Assembly: GCA_016800925.1 (NCBI GenBank)
Contig: JABCPU010000029.1
Coordinates: 186,001 to 250,000, forward strand
Direction: 5' to 3'
Source of the DNA: Suillus spraguei
Lineage: Eukaryota > Basidiomycota > Agaricomycetes > Boletales > Suillaceae
DNA length: 64,000 nucleotides
The translations under genes were made by a program, and so were the position numbers. Below, piece by piece: positions 47,920-57,125 of the stretch; positions within the stretch are counted from its first letter, which is position 1; each line of letters opens with the position of its first letter. The notes below the pieces were generated by a model. That model was not told the DNA's origin. It saw only the letters and a list, made by a program, of their open reading frames with translations, and ran no database searches.

Positions 47920-49656
47920 ATGGCGCGTCTTCCTAGCAACTTTTTTGAATATACGCCAGGGTCGTGGATGTAAGTATCATACATATTATTCTATGGGGCA
48001 TATGTCTAACCCGTAATCTAATATGTTCAGCTTTAACGATAACCTTCGCGCGCAGAGCGTAGACGTGTCTTCAAGGTCGATGAGCTACGTCGACTTGCAG
48101 CGGAGGCTGTCAATCGGAGTCCTGATGATATCGTCCGCCTGGAAAAACTAGCCGAGGGTGGGTTTAACCGCACCTTCCTCATTACCATGCGCTGTGGCTT
48201 CCAAATGGTGGCGCGTATCCTGTACCCGGTTACGATTCCCAAGTACTTCGCTGTTGCTAGTGAAGTGGCTACCATGGCCTTATTCTGTTTCCTTGGGCTG
48301 CCTATACCTGAGGCATACGGATACTCACCTATGCCGGACAACGCGGCAGGGACCGAGTATATCCTCATGGAATCTGTAGAAGGCACCAACTTAAGTGACA
48401 TATGGTTTGACCTAGGGGAAAGGGAAATCATTTCAATCTCACGCCAACTTGCTGAACTTGAGTCGAAGATGATGTCTATCACTTTCCCGGCTGGCGGAAG
48501 CCTTTACTATACTGCAGACTTGGAGAACGCAGCTGGGAGCGTCTCTTGGCCTACTAGGCCGGGCATCACACTGGAGGACAAGCATTTCTGCGTCGGCCCA
48601 GATACAAACCTGCGTCTATGGTGGGGCAAGAGATCACAGCTCGACTTAGATCGAGAACCATGTAGGTTGCTCCCTACCTTTTTTTATTACTCCCTTAAAC
48701 CAACTGATAACTATAGACAAAAGTGTGAAGTAGCCCTCATAAAAGGGGCCGAAAAAGAACTAGCTTATTTACGGCGGTTCGGTCAACCGCTGTTGCCATT
48801 CCAGCGCGTAAGGAGGGAGGCTTACAAGTACCAGAAGCAGCAGCCGTCAGATCACATCGAGAACCTGGACCGCTATCTCCTCATCGCGTCATCACTCATC
48901 CCCAAGAACCCGGCCCTCAGTCATTTCCGCATCCGCCATCCCGACCTCCAGCCGAGCAATATCATCGTTTCTAGGTTGCCCGACTCCAATTTGCACATCG
49001 TCAGACTGATCGACTGGCAACATACCTCGATCCTACCACTGTTTCTCCTTGCCGGTATACCCCAACAGCTACAGAACTATGATGATATTGCTTCGCAATC
49101 TATCACGCGGCCTTTGCTACCGGAGAAGTTGGATGACTTGGATGAAACCCAGCAAAGCAGAGAGATGGAACTCTACCGTCGCTGCCTCATCCATTACCAC
49201 TACGTCAAAAACTCTGAGGAGTGCAATAAGCTTCATTACGCGGCATTGACGGACCCCATGGGCGTGCTCCGCCGCCGCCTCTTCTGCCACGCCAGTGACC
49301 CGTGGGAGGGCGAAACTCTCATGCTGAAGGTTGCGCTGATACAAGCAACGGAGAACTGGGAGACGCTCACGGGGAGAGGCCCGCCGTGTCCTGTCGTGTT
49401 CAACCCCGATGACGCACGCGAGATGATGAAGCTGAACGCAAAACAGGAAGAAGCAGATGAGTCTCTAGAGGCGTGCCGGGCCGTGATCGGCTTCGGACCG
49501 GAGGGCTGGGTGCCCACTGAGCACTATGAAGAGGCCATGGCACTCAGCAAGAAGCTGAAGAAGGATGGATTAGCGGCGGCCGAGTCGGAGGAGGAACAGG
49601 CTCAGGTTGCAGCGCACTGGCCCTTGGACGACATGGACGAAGAGGAATACATGTAG
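47920..49656 (+). pseudogene. AIM9-like mitochondrial phosphotransferase (APH fold), probably decayed
   Basis: AIM9 (Fmp29) proteins carry an aminoglycoside-phosphotransferase/kinase-like fold and are expanded in basidiomycetes; their substrate is unknown. Exon 1 (47920-47969, MARLPSNFFEYTPGSW) and the body (VDELRRLAAEAVNRSPDD, GGFNRTFLITM, then a frame open to 49656) are clearly family sequence, with the catalytic loop FRIRHPDLQPSNIIV and the metal-binding LIDWQH. The first exon splices at 48030/48031, but the next 20 bases (to about 48053) are one base short, throwing the frame off, unless a weak acceptor at 48062 is used, which would drop about eleven conserved residues. A 55-base intron at 48662-48716 also shifts frame; an acceptor at 48733 (72 bases) repairs it. 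The catalytic His-x-Asp (HPD) is intact. Either a young pseudogene or a gene with altered splicing. Confidence 0.7.
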
Positions 49657-49659
49657 TGA

Positions 49660-50074
49660 ATCGAGCTACCGTCATTCCACATATATGCAACATTTTCAGC
49701 ATATGTCCGGACCTCCGAACCCTAGATGGACTACAGACAATAGTGGTTTCCTCCCCTGCGACAACCATATCTACGTCCTGGACATCAATGACCTGTGCCT
49801 CCGGGTGCTCCGGAATACCCATGATCACCCCCTATCTGGGCACTTCTGCCAGAACCGGACGACAGATCTCATCTGCCGAGAGTACACTTGGCCGGGTATA
49901 CGCACTTATGTCAAAGACTACATCAAATCCTGTAAGACATGCACCCACGCTAAAACTCCACAGCATAAACCCTACGGTCTCCTTAAGCAGCTCCCAGTCC
50001 CGGCGAGGCCTTGGAATTCTATTTCCATGGATTTCATAGAGCAACTTCCGTACGAGGTGTTCGGAGGCCAATAG
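49660..50074 (+). mobile_element. Ty3/gypsy Pol fragment: integrase zinc-binding domain and start of core
   Basis: The open frame encodes the end of the RNase H/integrase linker and the H2C2 zinc-binding domain of a gypsy integrase (His in HDHPLSGH, Cys pair in SCKTCTHAK). It goes on to KPYGLLKQLPVPARPWNSIS and MDFIEQLP, the point where the DDE core begins. It ends there, so the catalytic domain, the LTRs and the rest of Pol are absent. The fragment begins within a few bases of the AIM9-like stop and ends where repeat copy 2 starts, so it was cut on both sides. Confidence 0.85.
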
Positions 50075-50085
50075 AAACTACTTAC

Positions 50086-51270
50086 CTTACTAGGAAGGTT
50101 CTAGAAGCCTTGGAAGTAGAGCACGGTGGTTTGGCTTTCAGGTAAGTGCTTCCATTAGCCACCGAACACCTGTGCGACCATTCTAATGTGTCGTGTAGAT
50201 CTATTCCCGCTACCATATGAGAGTGGGTTATATCGTGTTTTACCACTGGAACCTCATTCAAATCGGTCGTCTTCCTGCGTCTGTTGCTTTTGACCTTGAA
50301 TCGCCTTGTTCTCTCGTCTTCTTCGATTGCGCTCGTTCGCTCGCCTTATATTCACTCATTGATAGTATCTTTAGAAGTTTACTGCACCTGGTCTAGCCTG
50401 GTGGTTGCTACAACAGAATCAAAATCTGTTTCTCTTGGACTGTGTAGGTTTGAAACCTGCCGATGACGAGTTTTTTTCTATCGGATCATGCCTTGATATT
50501 CACTCATGGGTGGTTTCTTTAGAAGTTCACTGTAACTGAGCTTGGCCAGATGGTTGCTACAACGGAATGAAAATCTGTTTCTTTTGGACTGCGCACGTTT
50601 GAAACCTGCCGACGAGGTTTTTACTATCGGAACACATCTTGATATTCACTCACGGATGGTATCTTTCGAAGTTCACCGTAAGTGGTCTAGCCTGGTGGTT
50701 GGCACAACAGAATCAAAATCTGTTTATCCTGGACTGTGTAGGTTCGAAACCTGCTGATGTGACAATTTTTTGTTCCAATCAGAACACACCCTGTCACTCA
50801 TGGATAGTTTAGCCCCTGTGCAAATTGTTGTTGCAACATTAATATTTACTCCATGGCGAGTCGTACCTTCGGACACGCGTTCGAAACACTGATTATATTG
50901 GGTGTCGTGACGAGGCTGCCACAGGTAGTTCCTCTTCGGGCTTAGTCAATTGCACATTGGATGACTCGGAATTGGTGTCTGTAGACGTGTCTGACGCTGA
51001 TCTGTGAACCACGCCGATCAGTAAACCGGTGAAACTAAGACATGACTATATATTGCAGTTGTTTCCAAGGGCAATATGCTTCTTTCCTATATAATATAAA
51101 GTAATATAAAGCAATGTAATCACGCCAGGCCCTCTGAGAGGTATATATTGTCTTATAACGTCATGTCTAGGAAATAGCATTTCGGCTGGGAATATCTGAG
51201 TCTCACCAGTTTAGTAGCACGCCGGCGCCACTGCACAGAGTATCTGCAGTGATTTTAGAATGCGCTCACG
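50086..51270. repeat. Dispersed repeat, copy 2
   Basis: Its left 50 bases (50086-50140) are the inverted complement of the 70-base head units of copy 1. From 50133 it matches copy 1 directly (intron-like gtaagt...gtgtag block, then aaatcgg and ttgaccttgaat strings). It lacks the unique middle of copy 1, goes straight into three tRNA-Ser-like units, and ends with the shared tail (cactgcacagagtatct near 51230). A further inverted piece of the head unit lies at about 51404-51475. Confidence 0.75.
50391..50760 (+). repeat. Array of three tRNA-Ser-like units, 148-bp period
   Basis: Units start at 50391, 50539 and 50687, exactly 148 bases apart. Each has an agcctggtggtt-like A-box, an anticodon-type hairpin (acaga/tctgt), a variable region and a B-box (ggttygaaacc), and is followed by a spacer beginning with a T-run and containing a tatcgga string. 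The spacing is much more regular than in copy 1. The units lack acceptor-stem pairing, so functional tRNA is unlikely. Confidence 0.72.
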
Positions 51271-51640
51271 ATCAAGAAGAACTTTGATGTTGTGATTATG
51301 GACCATATATATATGTCAATCTAATTTGTCCACAAGTTCTCTATCTGAAGGTTAATAAGTTTTAAATTTTTTGAACAGTCGCGAGTCGCACAAGGTTTTC
51401 TAAGGCCAATGGAAGGTTCTGAGAAGTAGAAGTCTTGGAAGTAAAGCACGATGGTCTGGCTTTCCGTAAGAAAGCTCACTGTGTTAGTTAAACTCGGCGA
51501 GTAAGTCAGGAAGTTTGCTTCGCGGGACTTGCATTGAGCACTGTCCTTATGTAAACGATATATAAACACTGAAGATATTTGGAATACATGCGCTGGCCGG
51601 CAGAACATGTTGCTGCCAGCAGAACTACCTCAAATTAGCT
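51271..51640. other. AT-rich gap with a small inverted piece of the repeat head
   Basis: Contains at 51404-51475 a reverse-complement piece of the 70-base head unit (ggaaggttctgagaag ... ggtctggctttcc). Otherwise nothing recognisable. Confidence 0.45.
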
Positions 51641-51789
51641 CTGCCAACAACACTAGTCCGGCCTACACAATCACATCTAGGGGTCCTTGTGCTGTTAGTC
51701 TCCATTTAAATTCTTCTGTAAGTTACAGAGCCGACAGATAACGGTGTTTATAGTTAAGTTAAACTTTACACCCGGAATATTTTTCAGGA

Positions 51790-51797
51790 TACAAAAG
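51790..51797 (+). promoter_or_regulatory. TATA-like element of secreted cysteine-rich gene 1
   Basis: The string tacaaaag lies about 75 bases before the ATG at 51872, in a block also conserved upstream of the paralogue, where it reads tataaaag. The same context (aagcaggc) follows in both. Confidence 0.55.
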
Positions 51798-51871
51798 CAG
51801 GCTGTCTTCCTGCTCCCTGAGACTCATTTGATGTCAAATAAATCCCATAGTACCTCGTTGTCGTACAACAA

Positions 51872-52102
51872 ATGCGTCTCTCCTTGTTCGCCCTTATTGT
51901 TGCTCTGACAGCATTAATGTCTGTCGGTGCTACACCAGCTATTTCCAGTACACAATGTCTTGAAACTGGTGAGACTTGCTCCACAAACGACCAGTGCTGC
52001 TCTGAATATTGCGTTGTTGTGAGTTTGCTTTCGACACCGGCAGGATCCAACCTCGTGACTGCCCTTTGCATTTTGTAATAGGTGTGCGCTGGCTCCTCAT
52101 AA
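51872..52102 (+). CDS. Small secreted cysteine-rich protein 1 (knottin-like pattern)
   Basis: Two exons (51872-52018, 52082-52102) separated by a 63-base GT-AG intron give 55 residues. The first 20 residues form a clear signal peptide (basic start, hydrophobic core with ALIVALTAL, small residues at the cut). The mature part has six cysteines with the spacing C-x6-C-x5-CC-x3-C-x3-C, the sixth supplied by exon 2. That C-C-CC-C-C order is the inhibitor-cystine-knot layout. Such proteins are exported and stable outside the cell; in plant-associated fungi they are effector candidates, but nothing here shows a toxin or a target. The gene lies in a block duplicated at 56410-57125 with its paralogue. 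The read-through frame (68 codons, stop at 52078) would lose the sixth cysteine, so splicing decides the fold. Confidence 0.8.
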
Positions 52103-52790
52103 TATTTCGATTCCAGAGAGTTGTTAAATTATCAGCTGAGTGAGTCATTCTACCTTTGTGTTGGAGTTGTCGCTCATGGCTCAATTCCTGGCGTCTTGCT
52201 GAGTTAGTTATCATGATCGGTGTTGGGCCAATTTCGCTGCTGTTTGAGCCATGGGAAGCCTTGAATATAATAGAGGAATATCTCATACACTCGATATGAT
52301 ATTGACGTGAAAAAGTAACATGAGTGAGCGAAGTTGTCCAGCCAACTTGATGCCTCTGTGACGAAGCTCAAGTTGATAGTAAATAATAGTAGAAATGAAA
52401 ATTGACACATCCGGCCGATCATAATACCTGGGCCCAGGTTTAAACTCACATTCATGCATGCAGACATGTTTCTGGGTGTATCTTTCCAAAGGTGCAAGGT
52501 CGAAAAAAGCACTAACTGGTGGCGACACGCTATTAGAAGTAGTACGTCCTGAGAACAAATTAGTACGAAATCTTGTGTCAGTTTATGAATCAACGAGCAA
52601 ATCCGGGGTTCCTGAGAGGTCATAAGGAAAGTATATCTTCTAGATAAGTATGACGACATTCAACCTGAATGAAACACATAATGGCCATTTATTTTCTGTT
52701 CCTGCCGGTAACCTGATCACCGCGTCTACCACGTCATGCTGTGTTGTTGTTTCTGTAAGTTCTTACCAGTGCACCACTAATGATTGAAAA
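52103..52790. other. 3' part of duplicated block with a copy-1-specific insertion
   Basis: 52103-52348 matches 56893-57125 in the second block (gagagttgttaaat, gagtgagtcattcta, aggaatatctcatacac strings). At 52349 the match breaks and resumes near 52563 (acgaaatcttg against acgaactcttg), so about 215 bases are extra here. No transposon ends were recognised in that piece. Confidence 0.55.
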
Positions 52791-53318
52791 TGCGCAGACA
52801 ACTACCAGTCCTACCATTGGTGATGAAGGCAAATCTGCGTATTCCCTTCATCTCTTTATTAATGATGTACGCGATTTCTCCGTCTTTAATTTTTCCCCTT
52901 CTACCCATATAGGATTGATATAAGACCCATAACCTCTTTTTGATGGCGCTCGCACCTTTCCAACGGTCATAATAGCAGGTAAGGTTTCACGCAGTACTTT
53001 TTCAGTGAAGCAGGAAAGCGGCATTCAAGTGATGGAAAATATTTTTGTAAATGTCTTCACATTTAGTGCCAACAGTGGAGACATCGACATCCATATCAAA
53101 TTCGTTTTCTTGCTTGACTAAGAAAGTACTGCGCGAAACATTACAGACCGTTGGAAAGGCGCGAGCGCCATCAGGAAGAGGTTGTAAGTCCTATATGATT
53201 AATGAGGGAAAAAATAAAGACAAAGAGAAATCACGTACATCATTAGCAAAGAGAAAAAAGTAATGCGCAGATCTGCCTTCATTGCCAATGATAGGACTGA
53301 TAAGTAGTTGTCTGCGCA
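52791..53318. repeat. Inverted repeat (foldback) with arms of about 220 bases
   Basis: The left arm (about 52791-53020) and the reverse complement of the right arm (about 53101-53318) share tgcgcagacaactac, gtcctaycattggyratgaaggcar, taatgatgtacg, gatggcgctcg and cctttccaacggtc strings in the same order. They flank a spacer of about 80 bases. The arms differ by point changes and small indels, so the duplication is not recent. A further small inverted match lies at 53043-53070 against 53350-53390. It is not a known transposon type to me. Confidence 0.75.
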
Positions 53319-53435
53319 TCCAATAGATAGATTCCGTTGTCAGCAGAAGAAATGTCGGCACCAAACGTGAAGACATTTGCATAAATTTCTGGAGCGGCAA
53401 TGAATTCGCCATAGCGCCAGAAATTCTTTGTTGAT

Positions 53436-53870
53436 TGTCTCGGGGGTTATATGGGAGGGGCTTAGTTGCGTCTTGACCAGGAAAGGGGTTGAATCTAAGG
53501 AAGCTTCACCTCAGGCTGTTGCAGAAACCCTTGACTGAGCAGACGTACTTCGTTTGAATGTAGGCAATTTTTGGGAACACAGCTCACCTTTTCTGCGCCA
53601 TAGGTACGAACCTAGGTTTCGGTCTGGGAAAGCCCTGCAGGCTTTCGCCTAGTAACATAACATTATCTCACTAGAATATCTCACAACCGCTAGCCATCGA
53701 ATTTCGTATTGTACGGTTGCCCTTATTCATTACATTCGACGATTTCTCCTAAGTCGATGTCGCATAGACAGTTTAGTCAGGAGATTCTAGCCCTTTCCGC
53801 GTGGTTTCCGCCTGCAGAAGTGCAAGAACAATAACTGTGATATCCACAAGCTCGCTTTAGGCAGAGTCAT
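53436..53870. pseudogene. Displaced fragments of the aldo/keto reductase locus
   Basis: 53436-53562 is near-identical to 44482-44610, which spans the end of exon 4, the intron and the start of exon 5 of the aldo/keto reductase gene (same strand orientation). 53757-53870 resembles 45105-45240 upstream of that gene. The exons between these parts are missing and replaced by unrelated sequence. This is a partial, rearranged duplicate and cannot encode an enzyme. Confidence 0.8.
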
Positions 53871-53879
53871 CGCGCGGAA

Positions 53880-55275
53880 AGTAAACTGGACGTCGAAGCA
53901 TGTGACTCTGCTGGTTCTTCAACAGGTTCTGAATCGTCAGGAAAACCCGCTTGCACATGCGTGCGTTTTCGACCAAAATCCGTGATCTGCTTCATTATCA
54001 GCTAGTAGCTTCTCGACGTGCGCAGTGCAGATTGAGGTATGCACTTGTGATTGTTGCGCACAAAACTTAAGTAAATTTTACACCCTTCGAACCTTCTTTG
54101 GAAAATACCTCCTAAATTTATCATAACGGCGCCGGCTCGACCATTTGTAAGTGACTACATAGCGACTAGTAACTCCTTGCTATGTTTGCTGACATTACAC
54201 GCGTACGACCAAACTTCCAGGCCTTAATATATGTAGAGATTGCCAAGCAGCTCGAAACTGACTTTCTCCGGTTACCATAGTGCTGCCGTGGTCCGGTCCT
54301 GAAGGCCTGAACCATGGTTCGAACCTGGTCAGTAAGGTTCACGGTCCGCCGTCTCTAGGGCGGTTCCAATGTGGGTTCGGACCTTCCCGAACCGAATCTT
54401 CTCTTACTTCTGAGGTTGAAGGGTTTGGGCGCTACCGAGGTGGACTTTGGAGGGATTGTGGGTGTCTTGCTCTAAGCTGCAGAGGTGCAGGTTTTTGTGT
54501 TTTATGCTGCTTCACTGCGTCAACCTGCCTTGTTTCCATAGATGCCAGGCACGAGCCCTCTGTCACAGTAGCGGCAGCTCGCCTGTCTTGCTATCCATAT
54601 TTTTACACCGCTCTCATGCATACCGGTCGCGATTTCTGTTGGGTGAGTAGATCACTATTGATACCCGCCGACTCCCAGTGTTAATTGTTGGCACTGTGTC
54701 CTTGCTCTTCGACATCCGTATCCCTTGCTTACTCTCGTCATTTCAAACGAGCACTTCACGCCACCTCTGCATGACTCATTCAATGACTTGTTCGCGTTGT
54801 ATTGATTTGGTATACTTGCATTGTATCTACACACTCGCACCCTTGCAAAGTGTTGTGCAGGTCCTCTCACCTGCATTCGTCTGTGCTCGCCTGCACTCAC
54901 CTGAATTTGTTGATGCTTGCCTGCACTCTTTTAGACTTGCTTGCACTCATTTGAGCTTGTCTGGGCCCACCCGCACTCGTTTTCACTCGCCACTCCTCTC
55001 ATTCATTCTGGCGCCTTTTGGTATTGTTCGCATATGTTTGAGCCACGTCAGTATTTGCTGATGTGTGCTGGGCATATGCGTTAAGCACTGGCAGCTGTTG
55101 GGATTGAGTGGGTCTCTCGTTCTCCCCAATATCCGCGACCTGTACCGTACTGTACCCATACTCGACTGGTGTGGCACGGGTGTGGGTACGGGTACAGGTT
55201 ACTGAACTTAATAATTCTATGCTCCGCTACTGAAATTTTTGGGTTCAGTTCAGGTTTGGACCAGAAAAAAACGAT
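53880..55275. other. Repeat-rich intergenic stretch
   Basis: Contains at 54285-54420 a run of ggttcgaacctgg- and gaaccgaat-like strings, and at 54850-55000 imperfect short repeats around cctgcactc/cttgcactc. A similar ccggttc-rich run lies at 55230-55400. I see no gene; the long plus-strand frames here come from this low-complexity sequence. Confidence 0.45.
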
Positions 55276-55308
55276 CCGGACCACAGAGAACGGTTCTCTG
55301 TGGTCCGG
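55276..55308. repeat. Perfect 16-bp hairpin
   Basis: The arms ccggaccacagagaac and gttctctgtggtccgg are exact reverse complements separated by a single g. The hairpin sits in the ccggttc-rich sequence and could be the fossil of a small foldback insertion. Confidence 0.85.
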
Positions 55309-55409
55309 TTCTGGGTTCAGTGATTTTGTAGAACCGAATGATGGTCCCGTTCCTGGTTCTCGTCCAAGACCCTCTGAACCGGACCAAACCGGACCGCGGC
55401 AGTTCCGCC

Positions 55410-55636
55410 AGTGTTGCCAACAGGCTAATTTCAGCTCAGACCGGCTTGGATGTTCAAGCTGTTGGCCACAGAAAGACCACAACATAAGATATCAACAAAA
55501 TTCTTGCAGCTCTGATATCAAGGACTGTAATAGTAAATTTTTATGTTTGCAGAATAATTTTTGTATTGCTCATTGGCCAATGGCTTGATGGCTCAAGCTG
55601 GTCTGAGCTGAAATTGGCCGAGCTGTTGGCAACACT
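55410..55636. mobile_element. MITE-like element, 227 bp with long terminal inverted repeats
   Basis: The left end agtgttgccaacag...aatttcagctcagaccggcttg pairs with the right end, whose reverse complement starts agtgttgccaacagc and continues aatttcagctcagaccagcttg. This makes inverted repeats of about 45 bases with one small gap. The interior is AT-rich and non-coding. No clear target-site duplication is visible. The flanking caacactagtccggc string also occurs at 51650 beside the first secreted-protein block, which suggests the element lies at an old duplication border. Confidence 0.72.
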
Positions 55637-55706
55637 AGTCCGGCTCTCTGGCGAGTTTGCTCGACTTGAAGATATTTGTAATATGTGATTCTTGTTGAGT
55701 TGATGC

Positions 55707-56180
55707 TGTTACGAACTGGGGTGGCGTCACCAGCGACAGTGAAAAGACACAGACGGTCTGCTGGGAAGTTCTACAATGTCCAGAAGAGGACAAGGTGAAA
55801 GTACAAGGAAGCATTCCAAGTACTATCAAGGGTTTGGCCTCAAAGATGAGTCTAAGAGGTTCTGAGAGAATAGAGACTAAGGCTAAGGAGTGCTTAGACT
55901 TAGAGACGATTCAATGACGACTTAGGTTGGAGACCTAAGCGAAGGATATTCCAGGTAAAACCCAGTAAGATTAAAGTAAAGTATCAAGTGTAATACAACG
56001 TGCTTAAATAGGTCAATATGTGCGCACGGACCAAGAGAGATGTGAGAATGTAAGTGTGTATCCAAAGAAGGAAGGCAACTATAGTACAGATGCGTTGAGC
56101 ATATGAGTCAGAGTCAGTTATGTAATATACAAGTAAAGGAGACAAAGAGAAAATGAATAGGGGCACGTACGACTGTAACA
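55707..56180. mobile_element. Solo LTR (474 bp)
   Basis: Starts TGTTAC and ends GTAACA, the inverted hexamers usual for LTR ends. It is flanked by gatgc on the left and catgc on the right (four of five bases equal), consistent with a 5-bp target duplication. No internal retrotransposon sequence, primer-binding site or second LTR is adjacent, so it is probably left by LTR-LTR recombination. It may belong to a Ty3/gypsy family. Confidence 0.65.
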
Positions 56181-56586
56181 CATGCAAGTCTCGGACACGT
56201 TCTGCGAAGTAATACCAACTCAGGTTTTACAGTGAACCTGCTGACAAACACATAGTGTACTCCTACAGAAAAATACCTCCTTATATATGCCAGTCAACGC
56301 TAAAACCATGCTGCCGACACCCAGTAATATTGCACCATTGATGTGCCATTGATCCCGAAGATTCCCGATAAGTGTCGAGCTCGTACCTTGACCCCTGATA
56401 ATCCAACAATTCTGTCGCACTGGCAGAACATGCCACTACCAGCAGAGATAGTTCTTCCCATAACACCACCTACATGATTACATCTAGGAGTCCTGGTGCT
56501 GTTAGCTTCCATTTCTTCTTTAAATTGTAGAGCTGACGGACGGTATTTATAGTTTACTCCCAGAATGTTTAGCCAGGTTTTTAGGA

Positions 56587-56594
56587 TATAAAAG
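56587..56594 (+). promoter_or_regulatory. TATA box of secreted cysteine-rich gene 2
   Basis: tataaaag lies 61 bases before the ATG, followed by the same gcaggc string as in copy 1. Confidence 0.65.
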
Positions 56595-56654
56595 CAGGCT
56601 TCCTGTTACCTGAGAGTCATTGGAATTTGAACAGATCCCATATTAACTCGTACA

Positions 56655-56892
56655 ATGCTTTTCTCTTTGCTCGCTGTCATTGTCGCTCTGACAACATTAA
56701 TGTCTGTCCATGCCACACCAGCTATTTCCAGTGGACAATGTATTCAAACTGGTCAGACTTGCTCCACTAATGACCAGTGCTGCTCTCGATTTTGCTGGCA
56801 CAGTGTGAGTTTGCCTTGGACACTGACAGGATTTCACCTTGTGACTCACCCTTTGCGCTTTGTAATAGGTGTGCGATTTCGACGATGAGTAA
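56655..56892 (+). CDS. Small secreted cysteine-rich protein 2 (knottin-like pattern)
   Basis: Paralogue of the gene at 51872. Two exons (56655-56804, 56869-56892) around a 64-base GT-AG intron give 57 residues. The signal peptide covers roughly residues 1-20. Six cysteines follow with spacing C-x6-C-x5-CC-x3-C-x4-C, one residue longer than copy 1 in the last loop. The C-terminus is acidic here (DFDDE) against Gly/Ser in copy 1. The intron sits at the same place in both. Coding and flanking DNA are clearly homologous from the TATA region to about 230 bases past the stop, so the two arose by segmental duplication and then diverged. Loop and tail changes with fixed cysteines are what selection on exposed loops would look like, but this is inference. 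Confidence 0.8.
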
Positions 56893-57125
56893 GATTTAGA
56901 TTTCAGAGAGTTGTTAAATGGTCAACTGAGTGAGTCATTCTACTGTTGTAACATTGGAGTTGTTGTTCATGGCTCAATTCCTAGTAGCTTGCTGAGTTAG
57001 TCATTATGATAGACCAAATTCACTTCCGCTTGAGCAACAGGAAGCCCTGAATAGAATAGAGGAATATCTCATACACTCAATACATTATTGACTTGAAAAA
57101 CATTATGAGTGAACAAAGTCGTCCG

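Larger units (their letters stand above)
51640..52348. repeat. Duplicated block, copy 1
   Basis: Homologous to 56410-57125: shared strings cacatctaggggtcc/tacatctaggagtcc, gaatrtttttcagg-like, aagcaggc, the coding region, and the 3' tail through ccggccaacttgat-type strings. It includes promoter, gene and 3' flank of secreted protein 1. Confidence 0.8.
56410..57125. repeat. Duplicated block, copy 2
   Basis: Second copy of the secreted-protein block, about 4.8 kb to the right of the first and in the same orientation. The solo LTR and the MITE-like element lie between the copies and not within them. Confidence 0.8.

Noticed and set aside
46724..50760. Functional tRNA-Ser or tRNA-Leu genes
   Set aside because: B-box and anticodon-like hairpins are present, but no acceptor stem pairs and box A is imperfect, so these are called tRNA-like repeats.
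46724..50765. CRISPR array, because of regular spacing
   Set aside because: The repeats are long and diverged, spacers are homologous to each other, and this is a eukaryotic genome.
54280..55588. Long plus-strand frames of 127-139 codons
   Set aside because: They arise from ccggttc/gaacc and cctgcactc low-complexity sequence, lack domains, and one crosses the MITE border.
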